NCBI GenBank assembly: GCA_035505995.1
Contig: DATJQF010000126.1
Coordinates: 1-37,982, forward strand
Direction: 5' to 3'
Length of the DNA: 37,982 nt
Origin: DATJQF01 sp035505995
GTDB lineage: Bacteria; Bacteroidota; Bacteroidia; Bacteroidales; FEN-979
Positions 1 through 10,000 of the stretch are shown piece after piece (positions within the stretch are counted from its first letter, which is position 1; each line of letters opens with the position of its first letter). Position numbers and translations under genes: made by a program. Below the pieces are notes generated by a model. The model was not told the DNA's origin. It saw only the letters and a program-made list of their open reading frames with translations, and searched no databases.

Positions 1-1650
1 AATGAATCCATTTTCACGGAGGAAGAAAGCGCTCACCTGAGCAATAAGAAGATAACATTCCCATCGGTCAGGGAAGGATCCGTCATTGAGCTTCAATATA
101 CCATACGATCCCCATTCCTTGACTATCTGAGGAATTGGGAATTTCAGGGGGAGATCCCGGAAAGATGGAGCGAATATGAAGTAAGAATCCCTGAATTTTT
201 CAATTACTCAACCCAAATCACCGGGTTTTACCCGTTTACGGTCCAGGTGCATGATCAGAACCCGATGTCGATCACAACAACATCAACTGTAAATACTCAG
301 AATCAATGGACGAGTTCGGCCAGTTTTCAGCATAATGACGTTAAATACACCGAGTATTCATACCGCCTCGGCATTGAGAATGTCCCTTCGTTTAAGGAAG
401 AGCCGTTTACTTCCTCCCTGTACAATTACATTAATGCAGTACGGTATGAGTTCATTTCTTACCAGTTTCCCGGGGAAATCCTCCATGATGTTGCCTCCAC
501 GTGGGAAAAAGTGACCGAGAATCTCTTGAAAGACGAAAGTCTCGGGGGCGCTTTAAAAAGAGGAGGACTGGTCAAAGAGATCGTATCCGAGATCAATGCG
601 AAAGCGACCCAGCCATTTGATAAAATGTTACTGGCCTATGAATATGTGAAAAACAACCTGAAATGGAACGGCCGGAACTCAAAATATTTATCCGGGACCA
701 TCGGTCAGGTGTTTAAGGATAAAGTGGGAAATTCCGCCGATATCAATCTGGCCCTTCTTCTACTCCTGCGTGGATTAAATCTCAAAGCAGATCCAGTCGT
801 TCTAAGTACAAGAAAGAACGGGATGGTATTTGAAAGCCATCCTTCCCTTACGGATCTGAATTATGTGATCGCAGACGTTACCATGGAAGGGAAGGAATAT
901 CTGCTCGATGCAACGGAAATGGTCAGGCCCTATAATATGCTTCCATTCAAATGTTTGAATGGGAAGGGACTGGTGCTATCGGATTCCAGCCAGCATTGGG
1001 TCTCTTTGCTGAATGAAGAAAAAGACCAGTCTTTATGGTACGGGGATTTCACCCTTGATGGGAACGGTAAAATTGAAGGGTCTCTCAAGATCAGTACAGC
1101 GGGGTACCAGGCTGCCTCCACCAGAAAGGACTGTTTAGAAAAAGGGAAAGAGTCTTATAGTAAGGATTTCAAAGAACAATTAAAAAATTGGGACGTCGGA
1201 GAAGTCAATATTGAAAACCTCGACAACATCCGGGAAGCAGTGGTCACAACCTGCAATGTGAAATCCGAGGAAATAACAGAGGTCAATGGGGATATGATCT
1301 ATTTTAATGTTTTACTGAATCAGGGAGAGATGACCAATCCTTTCGGGAAGGAAAAGAGGGAATATCCCGTGGATTTCGGTTGCCCGACAAAAGATGTTTT
1401 CCTGTTTACCTTTGAAATTCCAGAAGGATACCAGGTCCTCACTCTTCCGGAACCCGTCAGGATCAGTTTGCCCGACCAGTCTGCCTCATTTAAATTCCTC
1501 ACGAGCATCAATAACCGGAAAGTAACCGTATCCAGCACCGTGCAAATCAATAAACCGGTATATTATGCTACCGAATATGAAATGTTACGGGAATTCTTCG
1601 TACAGGTGATCGCCAAGCATGCCCAGCAGATCGTCCTGAAAAAAATGTAA
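1..1650 (+). CDS. DUF3857 / transglutaminase-like protein without catalytic residues (5' end outside window)
   Basis: The reading frame is open from the first base, so the visible 549 residues are the C-terminal part of a longer protein; the ATG at 247 is internal. The first ~100 visible residues have the look of the DUF3857 beta domain (a pattern like EGSVIELQYTIRSP near residue 36). A transglutaminase-like core follows at about residues 195-310. Aligned by eye with the next gene, the catalytic Cys is Ser245 (GNSADIN) and the His is Tyr288 (LNYVI); only Asp303 (LLDATE) remains. It is therefore probably a non-enzymatic binding or scaffold protein, presumably exported, though the signal peptide is not visible. 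The stop is 3 nt before the next start, so the two genes are very likely co-transcribed. Family assignment is fairly secure; the role is unknown. Confidence 0.85.
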   Translation, partial: NESIFTEEESAHLSNKKITFPSVREGSVIELQYTIRSPFLDYLRNWEFQGEIPERWSEYEVRIPEFFNYSTQITGFYPFTVQVHDQNPMSITTTSTVNTQNQWTSSASFQHNDVKYTEYSYRLGIENVPSFKEEPFTSSLYNYINAVRYEFISYQFPGEILHDVASTWEKVTENLLKDESLGGALKRGGLVKEIVSEINAKATQPFDKMLLAYEYVKNNLKWNGRNSKYLSGTIGQVFKDKVGNSADINLALLLLLRGLNLKADPVVLSTRKNGMVFESHPSLTDLNYVIADVTMEGKEYLLDATEMVRPYNMLPFKCLNGKGLVLSDSSQHWVSLLNEEKDQSLWYGDFTLDGNGKIEGSLKISTAGYQAASTRKDCLEKGKESYSKDFKEQLKNWDVGEVNIENLDNIREAVVTTCNVKSEEITEVNGDMIYFNVLLNQGEMTNPFGKEKREYPVDFGCPTKDVFLFTFEIPEGYQVLTLPEPVRISLPDQSASFKFLTSINNRKVTVSSTVQINKPVYYATEYEMLREFFVQVIAKHAQQIVLKKM

Positions 1651-1653
1651 CTC

Positions 1654-3573
1654 ATGCGAACTTTAGGCAGATTCTGTTTCTGCATACTGCTGCTGCTGCC
1701 CTGGAAAGCACAGGCGGAAGAAATAAAATATCCGGTATTCACGATTGATTCTTCCCTGCTCCGGAATGCCGACGTAGTGATCAGGTATTATGAAATGGCG
1801 GTTCAGATAAATTCCCTGAATTCCATGGAAGTCGGGTATCATATCGTAGTAACCATTTTAAACGAAAGTGCCATTTCTGATGCCTGGTTGGAAGTATTAT
1901 ATGACGATAACTCCCGGGTGGAGGAACTTTACGGGAATATATATAATGCGATCGGGGTAAGGACTCATAAAATTTCCGGCGATGATATTGATGACGAAAG
2001 CGCTATTTCAGGAGGAAACCTGTATTCGAATGACCGTAAAAAAACGGTTCGGCCGATTTTTAAAAATTATCCGGTAACCGTAGAATATTATTACTGGGTT
2101 TCTCAAAAGAGGATCCTGGATTATCCTGCATGGAAACCCCAGGATAGTTTCAGGCAATCGGTGGAGTCTGCCAAGCTTTCGGTTACTTCCAAAGAAGGCT
2201 TATTCCCGCGCCTTAAAGAGATGAATATCCCGGCCAGAGCGGTAATTTCCGGGGATCAAAACCAGTACCGGAGCTGGGAGATTAAGAATCTGGCGGCTCT
2301 GCAACAGGAGCCGGTCAGCCCTCCATTGGAAGAAAGAGTGCCCATCATTTTTATGGGGCCCAATGATTATTCGGCCAGGGGTTACACCGGCAATTTCAGT
2401 TCCTGGCAGGGCTATGGAGAATGGATTTATTCATTGAACAGCGGTAGGGATACTCTTTCTGCTTCCCGCATTCAGCTCGCGCAGGAGTTGACCCGCGGAG
2501 AGCAGGAACCGTTGAAAAAAGTGCAGACCCTTTACCACTACCTGCAGAAAACCACCCGGTATGTCAGTGTGGTCCTGGGTATTGGCGGACTTCAGCCGGA
2601 GGAAGCGGAAAAGGTTGCTGAGAAAGGATATGGCGATTGCAAAGGCCTCGTGATATACCTGAAGGCATTGCTTAAGGCTGTAAATATACCCTCGTTTTAC
2701 ACCCTGGTAGAATCAGGAGAGAATGCATCGCCCATCCAGAAGGATTTCCCCGGAATGCAGTTCAACCATGTTATCTTGTGCGTGCCCTTGAAAAGTGACA
2801 CTGTTTGGCTGGAATGCACAAGCCAGTATCAACCCTTCGGTTTCCTGGGAGATTTTACCTCCGACCGTTATGGACTCATGATCACGCCCCTCGGTGGTAT
2901 CCTGGTGCGGACCCCCAGTTACGGGAAATCCGAAAATACCCTTGTTCGAAACGTGCAGATCCAACTGGATTCGGCAGGAAACGCCAGGGTCGAAATGATC
3001 TCGCGTTACCGCGGCCTACAGTATGATAATATGGAAGAGTTCCTGCATATGCCGTATGATAAACAAATTGAAGAGGTGACGGATTACTATAAGCTCTCCG
3101 GTGCGAAAGTCACCTCTTTCAGCATAATGGGGAATGATTCGATTATTCCCGAACTCAAAATGACCCTGCAAATAAATATCCGGAATTTCGCTTCAAAAAA
3201 CGGGGATCGGGTATTTGTTCCCCTGAATAAATTTGTCGATCAGCCGGGAGTCCCGCTAAAAAATGATTCCCGGATCACTGATCTGTACCTGAAGTTTGCT
3301 TACACGGATATTGACTCGGTAAAACTTAGTTATCCATCATGCTACCGGGTTGAAAGCAAACCGGCAGGCAGTGAATTTTCCACCATTTTCGGCAAGTATA
3401 CTACCACGATAATGCCCGGAAGTTCGCAACTGTATTTTGCACGGCTTCTGGAAAAGGAGAAGGGACGTTTCCCGGCTGTCAATTACAATGACTACGTGAA
3501 TTTCTTACGACAGATTGATCGGCAGGATCGGAATAAGGTAGTGCTGATTCTTACAGCAAATTCCTCTCATTGA
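1654..3573 (+). CDS. Exported DUF3857 / transglutaminase-like superfamily protein, triad intact
   Basis: The protein has 639 residues. The N-terminus (MRTLGRFCFCILLLLPWKAQA) is a signal peptide with a likely cleavage after AQA. A DUF3857-like beta domain fills roughly residues 40-240. A transglutaminase-like core lies at about 270-400 with Cys329 (YGDCKGL), His372 (FNHVI) and Glu387 (WLECTSQ) in the usual order and spacing, with Glu in the usual Asp place. A C-terminal beta-rich domain follows. No T9SS sorting domain is visible, so a periplasmic location is likely. The ATG lies 3 nt after the preceding stop, fitting translational coupling. The substrate is unknown; members of this superfamily can be proteases, amidases or crosslinking enzymes. 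The next gene converges on it after 27 nt. Confidence 0.9.
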   Translation: MRTLGRFCFCILLLLPWKAQAEEIKYPVFTIDSSLLRNADVVIRYYEMAVQINSLNSMEVGYHIVVTILNESAISDAWLEVLYDDNSRVEELYGNIYNAIGVRTHKISGDDIDDESAISGGNLYSNDRKKTVRPIFKNYPVTVEYYYWVSQKRILDYPAWKPQDSFRQSVESAKLSVTSKEGLFPRLKEMNIPARAVISGDQNQYRSWEIKNLAALQQEPVSPPLEERVPIIFMGPNDYSARGYTGNFSSWQGYGEWIYSLNSGRDTLSASRIQLAQELTRGEQEPLKKVQTLYHYLQKTTRYVSVVLGIGGLQPEEAEKVAEKGYGDCKGLVIYLKALLKAVNIPSFYTLVESGENASPIQKDFPGMQFNHVILCVPLKSDTVWLECTSQYQPFGFLGDFTSDRYGLMITPLGGILVRTPSYGKSENTLVRNVQIQLDSAGNARVEMISRYRGLQYDNMEEFLHMPYDKQIEEVTDYYKLSGAKVTSFSIMGNDSIIPELKMTLQINIRNFASKNGDRVFVPLNKFVDQPGVPLKNDSRITDLYLKFAYTDIDSVKLSYPSCYRVESKPAGSEFSTIFGKYTTTIMPGSSQLYFARLLEKEKGRFPAVNYNDYVNFLRQIDRQDRNKVVLILTANSSH

Positions 3574-3600
3574 TTCCCGTCAATACCGGGGGCAAGATGA

Positions 3601-3981
3601 TCAACCCTGTATCTGCTGGCTGTAGGCAGCGGCATCCAGCAGCTGTCCGATCTCATCCGGGTTCTGGATCTTAACCTTGATCACCCATCCTTTACCATAA
3701 GGATCCTGGTTGATGATCTCAGGCTTGGAGGTCAGCTCTTCGTTGAACGCAATCACTTCTCCCCCCACCGGCATATACATATCGGAAACGGTCTTCACGG
3801 CTTCAATGGTTCCAAAGGCTTCTCCCTTGCCCAGGATCTCCCCCATGGTTTCGACTTCCACGAAAACAATATCCCCCAGTTCATGCTGGGCATAATCGGT
3901 GATCCCGATCAGGCCTTCGTCGCCTTCCACTTTCAGCCATTCATGGTCTTTGGTGTACTTCAGATTTTCAGGAACATTCAT
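3601..3981 (-). CDS. gcvH: Glycine cleavage system H protein
   Basis: GcvH is the lipoyl-carrying shuttle of the glycine cleavage complex in the cytoplasm; it passes the aminomethyl group between the P, T and L proteins. The 126-residue product has normal length. The lipoylation motif is IEAVKTVSD with Lys63 as attachment site, and the N-terminal pattern KYTKDHEWLK is typical. The frame extends upstream to an ATG at 4011, but that codon lies inside a candidate -7 promoter box, so I start at the ATG at 3981, which begins MNVPENLKY as family members do. It follows sprA after 80 nt on the same strand; the ruvA-sprA-gcvH order is, to my knowledge, common in Bacteroidota. Such single-lipoyl carriers may also serve as a lipoate source for other enzymes. 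Confidence 0.96.
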   Translation of the reverse strand: MNVPENLKYTKDHEWLKVEGDEGLIGITDYAQHELGDIVFVEVETMGEILGKGEAFGTIEAVKTVSDMYMPVGGEVIAFNEELTSKPEIINQDPYGKGWVIKVKIQNPDEIGQLLDAAAYSQQIQG

Positions 3982-4008
3982 GTTAAACAGGTTTGAACTT
4001 TGACTTCT

Positions 4009-4037
4009 CAAAAATAAACTTTTTTTATCACATCCAA
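4009..4037 (-). promoter_or_regulatory. Candidate gcvH promoter (TTG-N18-TATTTTTG)
   Basis: On the minus strand TATTTTTG (4009-4016) matches the Bacteroidota -7 consensus TAnnTTTG exactly, with TTG (4035-4037) 18 nt upstream as a -33 element. Transcription would start near 4002, about 20 nt before the gcvH ATG at 3981. It lies in the sprA-gcvH gap, so gcvH may be transcribed separately from sprA. Motif match only. Confidence 0.5.
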
Positions 4038-4061
4038 GCTCCGGCCGGAAAATCCCCCGGA

Positions 4062-7000
4062 TTACTGGGCCAGGGTGAACCGCAGGGTCAGCCCGCCTTT
4101 GGTATTGGAGGTCCGGTACTGGTTCGAGATATACGGGGAATTGATCACCTTGTCGAAATAGAACCGGATGCTGAAGCGCTGGCTCAGGTTGTAATCGGCG
4201 GTGAAATCGATCGACATGACCTGCTGGCCGGCCGAGATCTGGTTGACGTCATCTTCCAGCCGCCGCAGGACGGTCTTATTCCTCCGCAGGGAGAAATCGA
4301 GCTTGAGGTTCAAGTCGTTCGCATATTTGCTCTTCCGCCCCGCAGCCCCCAGCGAGATGAAGGAAAGCCGGACATTCTTGAACCGGTACCCGAGTCCCAC
4401 CACAAACTCATTGCTGGAGACCTCCGTCATCTGGTTGTTCACGAAGCTGAACGAGATATTCCTGGATCGTCGCCATTCCAGGTTGGTGAGCAGGCTGTTC
4501 ACCCACGACATATCCACCTTGATGAGCGGGTTGAACTGCTCGGTAACGGAAATGACCGAGAACTGTTCCTTGGGAATGAAGTTCCCCGCGTTGTCCACAA
4601 CCGTCGGGTAGCCGTCGGCCTCCTTGTACTGGATGTTGGAAACAAAGCTTCCGACCGTATAGGTGCAAAGGTAGGCATGGCTGAGCGTGAGGGTCCGGAA
4701 TATTTTCTTCATCCCCTTGATCTTCATCAGGCCGTCGTAGGTGATTCTCCAGTTGGGAAGGGGAATGGTCGGGAAGGGCTTGAGCGAGATCTTGTCGGGA
4801 TTCCGTCCCGTATAGCTTGCCAGGAACGCGGTGGTCAGCACCTCCTGGTCGGTAGGACCGTACCCGTAAGGATAACCCGTGGAATCGACAATGGAGGTGG
4901 ACCAGGGGTTCTCCGCGGCATACCGGTGCGCGACCTGGAGCCGGTAGTTTTTCATGGTCTCGAAGAGCGGGGAAGTATTATCGGCATTGTCTTTCGAAAA
5001 CGAAGTGCCGATCATGATATACGACATCGTGAAGGAGCCGGCATCCGTCGGCGAGTAGGCTTCGTGGGCGAAGCTGCCATTCTCATCCGCCCGGAAATAC
5101 TCGCTGTGCATGAAGGAATAGGTCCGTACGGCATTGACCTCGATCTTGAAATCCCGGAACGGCTCGATCGAGACATTGATGGTCAGGTTCTCGTTGAACT
5201 TGTTCATGTACGCATTGTTCTGCAGCGTATCGAGGGTCATCCAGTGCTCATAGATGGCGCGGTTCCTCACATCCTTCTGATCCCCGAAGATAAATCCCAG
5301 TCCGGGTGCATTCTGGCTCCAGTCGTTACCCAGCGCATTGGGTACGGGAGTGAACCCGGGAAGCGCCGTCCCGTTGCCCTGGGTGTAGGAAAAGCTTGCT
5401 TTCCGCACGCACATCAGGAGACGCAACGTACCGTCGAGGAGAAATTTCCCGAAGTTGAATCCGGATTTTTTTGCCTGCAGGCTGTCGGCTTTGGCATTGG
5501 GTTGTTTGGGCAGTTGATCGTCCTTCTTCATCGGCTCCCCTTTCTGGCCTCCTTTTTTCTGGGAGGTGATATCCGTCGAGTTGATTCGCTTCAGGTACGG
5601 GATCTTGTTATACAGGCTCAGGAAGCTGAAACCTCCGTTCAGGACCTTCGTGTTCCCATTCTCAATGGTGTTGCCGAACTGCGCCTGGACCGAGATCGGG
5701 GTGGCGGTCCAGTGGTAGATCCCCTCATATCCGGCGGAAATGTTGATCCAGTCGAGGATGAAGATCTTCGAGAACGGGAGATCGTAGGTGATGTTGAACT
5801 TCTGGTTATAGTTGTTCATCGTCCCGAACGAAAAGATCTGGCCCCATACCTGGTCCTTCTCCGACCGGGTGTCTATCTTTCCGGGCGGTTCATTCACGTA
5901 GGCATTCTCATTGGCCAGGAAGGTCACCTTGATCGATTTGGCCAGGTCCCACTTCAGGTCGTACAGCCGCGTCCAGTTCCAGATCTTATTATAGTAGGTA
6001 GCCATCGGGACAATGCCGCTGCTTTTGTTCCGGAGCATCCGCTCATTATATTCCCGGTCCATATCGGTCCGGAAGGAGAACGACTTGGGCAGGTAATAGA
6101 AATTGAAATCCCGGATCAACCGGAGCGACCGGTGTTTATTCAGGTACTTGTTGTTCTGGAAGGGAACGATGTTCTTGGGAACGGCGGCGTAATTATATCC
6201 TATGCCCCCCGTGTACTTCTTTGACAGGTCATAGGCCACGTCAATGTCGCGGTGGAAGATCTCGGAATAAGCGTAGCTGACGGTGAAATTCTCGATATCG
6301 TATACGTGGATCTTTTTATCCTTGGTCCGGTCTTTCCGGATATTGATGAAGTTGAAATTCTTGCGCTGGGTGTAATCCTCCCGGGTATTCCGCACGGAAT
6401 CCTTCTGGGTCTTCGACGGGAAAGCCTTCAGGACATTCTTATACAGGATATCCGGGTTGAGGGGGTCGTATTTCGGCGTATTGACGACCATGGAATAATC
6501 GAAATGCATCGGGATCCTGACGCCCGATTTCTCGGGGAAGAACTTGCCCAGCTCCAGGTCGGTGTCGAAGCCGAGCGAGGTGATGGATTCCAGCTGCCGC
6601 TCGGTCTGGCTCTGCTCGATCGTGCCCCAGCCGGCGCTGCTGTAGCTTCCGCTGAGCTGGATTCGTCCGAAATCGGCCAGGTCGGCTGAAATGCGGGCCG
6701 TGGCCGCCACCCCTCCCTCCTTGTTGAAATCGGTCAGACGGAGTTCATCCACCCAGATCTCCGCGCATTTGGCCTGCCCGTCGTCGTCGGGTGAATTCAC
6801 TCCTTTCTTCGGGTTCCGGACCCCGATCATGACGGCTTTGACGTCGCTGATCGTGGGCGATCCGATCACGGTGATCTTGTTCTTCCCGTCGTATTCCACG
6901 TAAGGAGTGGAAAGGGAGGCCGTGTTGCCCGATTGCGCCATGGCGACGATGCGGTCATACTTCACGTTGACCAGCCGCTCGAGCGAAATATCAAAGGAGT

Positions 7001-10000
7001 TGGCTTCCGGCCAGATCAGGTCGGGCTGGGAAGCCTTGGTCCCCCAGGGAGTGAACGTCAGCGGGATCTCGTATTCATAATAGTTCTCGGTAAAGTCGGA
7101 ACCGATCCGGATGAAGACGGTCAGGTCTCCATTCTTGATGCTCTGGCTGGCGATCGACTGTTCGGCGTGCACGAACATTTTCAGCCGCTTGAACTGACGG
7201 AAGTCGAACTGGCAGGTTTTGTAAGCTGCGCGGGCATCTCCGTCGATCAGGTTGCAAACCTTCAGCACCATCGATTGTTCGTTGAACTGCTGCTGGTTGG
7301 TGGATCCCCAGTTGGTTTCCCGCTCGATCCCCGGGGGCAGCACATACGGGATGGGCTGCTTGCTGCCGTTCTCCTCGATGCTCACCGTGGCGATATCGAA
7401 GGCGGTCTGGTTCTCATTGTCATCGGGAATGTATTCTCCGGGGCTCAGCAGATCATAGGTATATTTCCTCCATTCCCCCCTGGAAAGCTCCATCGTGGCG
7501 AAACGGCAAACGACCGACTTGTTGAATCCCTTGAAGAACATCCTCATGAACCGGATCGAAGTGAAATCGGAGATATTTCCCACCACCTTGTCGGGCGACC
7601 GGACGGGGATCTTGAACTGGTACCACCGGACATCTCCCTTGGAACCGTTGGCCAGCTGGATGCCGGTAGCGTGGTACACGTTGGTGATATAGTTCTGCCC
7701 CGTTTTCATCATTTCGGGGCGCAGGTGCACCACATACTGATAGTACCGTTCCGTTTCACTCAGGGTATTATCCTTGTTGATGTCTTCCACGTTCGGGAGC
7801 GTGGTGGCCAGGGTCGGGTAACTCTCGGGGTTATTGGCCGAAGAGGGGGAGTTGCCGTCGGGACCGTTGAATTTCTTGTACCGTTCCAGGATACTGCTGA
7901 ACTGGCTGTTATTATCATAATCGGTTCCCCGGAAATAATGATAATCGTCGGAAGAAGGGTCCTGCAGCGCATTGGTATACGCGTTGGAATTCTGCCCGAA
8001 GGCGGCCTTGATCCTTTCCAGGTAAGTGGTATCAAAGAAGGTGCGCTCATCGGCATCCATCAGGCCGTCGTAACCGACATCCTGATAGGGCCGGGCATTC
8101 GGATCATTGTCAAAGGCATCCACCAGCGATTGCAGGGAAGGGACCCGTCCCCAGATGGTGGTATCTACATTGGTCACCGCCGAGGAGGTGGGAAGTCCGT
8201 TCTCATAGGATTTTCTCCCGTCGCGCAGGATATCCTCGGAGATATCCCCCAGGTTGAAATACAGGTCGCCGGAGATGGTGGAGTCGTAAGAGAAGGGATC
8301 CATCATCCAGAACTCGATGTACTGGATGTTGGTTGCGTCGAAGTCGGTCGTTTCCATCTTCCGCATGATCCCTCCCCACCTGGATTCCGGCGAAGCCAGG
8401 GTCCCGTCTGAGCTCAGACCTGCGGAGAACGGCCCCGGCGACACATCGAAATTGTAGGGGCCCACATTGTAGGGGTAGTAGGCCAGGTTCAGTACGGCCA
8501 GGTTCACCGGCACGCCGTTCAGCGGCTCCTTGTTGGGGAATACTTCCGTCTCCCAGACCTGCCGGACATAGTTGTTGGAAAGCTCGTTGTTGTTGACGTT
8601 TGGCGGGATCAGGTTGGTGTTGCGGTCGTAGAACAGCGGGTCGATCACATACCAGGCAAGCTTGGCCCGGTTGAATCCGTAAGCCAGGCCGGTTCCCGGT
8701 GCGCCTTCCGGAAACATGCTGGCGCCGACCTGTCCCTGGGGCGTACTGGCCAGGAACCAGGTCCCGACATTTTTAAGGTCGATCGTAGACCGGGCTCCTT
8801 CAAAGTCATCGATGTAAGAAGTCCCGGTCTGGCCGATCGATTTGGAATGTCCGGGGATGAACTGCGCAAATTCTGCATCTACCGCCACGTTGGAAGGGGC
8901 CTTTGTGGAGATCAGCGGAAGCAGGTCGACCAGCCGGGTGATCAGCCTCGACTGGTTGCGGTAGGACAGGTTCAATCCCCAGACAGTATTTGAAATCGGC
9001 TCATCGCCGTAATTTACTTTCTGGGTCAGCGGCCGTTCATTCAGGTTCAGGATGGTACCGCCGATGATGAAATCCTTGTTGATCTTGTAATCAAAATGCG
9101 CTCCCATGAGCCGCTTGGTCTGGATGTTGAACATCTGCGTGCTTTCCAGGGAGATCTGGATGGGCGTCCCGGAATTCAGCAGCCCCTGGTTGATGATCCG
9201 GACCCTTCCCAGGGTATAATCGACCGTGTAATCCACGTTTTCGGTCAGCAGCACTCCACCGGCGGTCACTTTCACCGATCCCTGGGGCACATTGAGGGCA
9301 TTCAGCGAAATCTCGCTGCCGGTGGAGGATTTGAAAAAGCCGTCGAGCGTGAACTTGTTCTTCTCGGTATACTGCTTGGCCATGGTCTTGGTCATGGTGT
9401 ACAGCGAATCAAAGCAATATTTGTCGGCAATTGCCATCGACCCCGTAGGGTCCATGGGGTCGAAGATGGAATCCCGCAGGTCTTTCCCGAAGGGCTCCAG
9501 CACCGGGAAATAGATCCTGCCGTTGGAGGCCTGGATGGTTCCCCCGTTCAGCACCGCATTATCTATGAAGTCGAACATCCCGTCGGAAGGGGGATTGCCC
9601 TGCTGGTCGAGGTTGTCGAGGCTGAGCACCCGTAACAGGGGTACGCCGCTGATCCGTCCTTCGGCGATATAGGCCGTGGGCACTCCGTTCTTATTCCCCG
9701 AATACAGGATATTCAGGGTGAAATCCTGCTGCTGGATCTGGTAGGCTCCCAGGGAATAAACATTCTTCATCATCAGGTTCCACATCGGCAGCCGGGTGTT
9801 CAGGGAGGTGCTCTTCAGCAGTTTCACGATGAGACATTTGGGGACGTTGATCCCCTGGTCGGAGAATTCCCCGACCTGGTAAATCGTGGTGTCGCCCACC
9901 ACCTGGTACTGGAAGGCCACGCCCAGCACCTGGTCGGGATTCAGAGCCGTGTTCAGGGAGATGAAACCCAGCTTCGGGTTGTAGGAATATTCCGAGGGCA

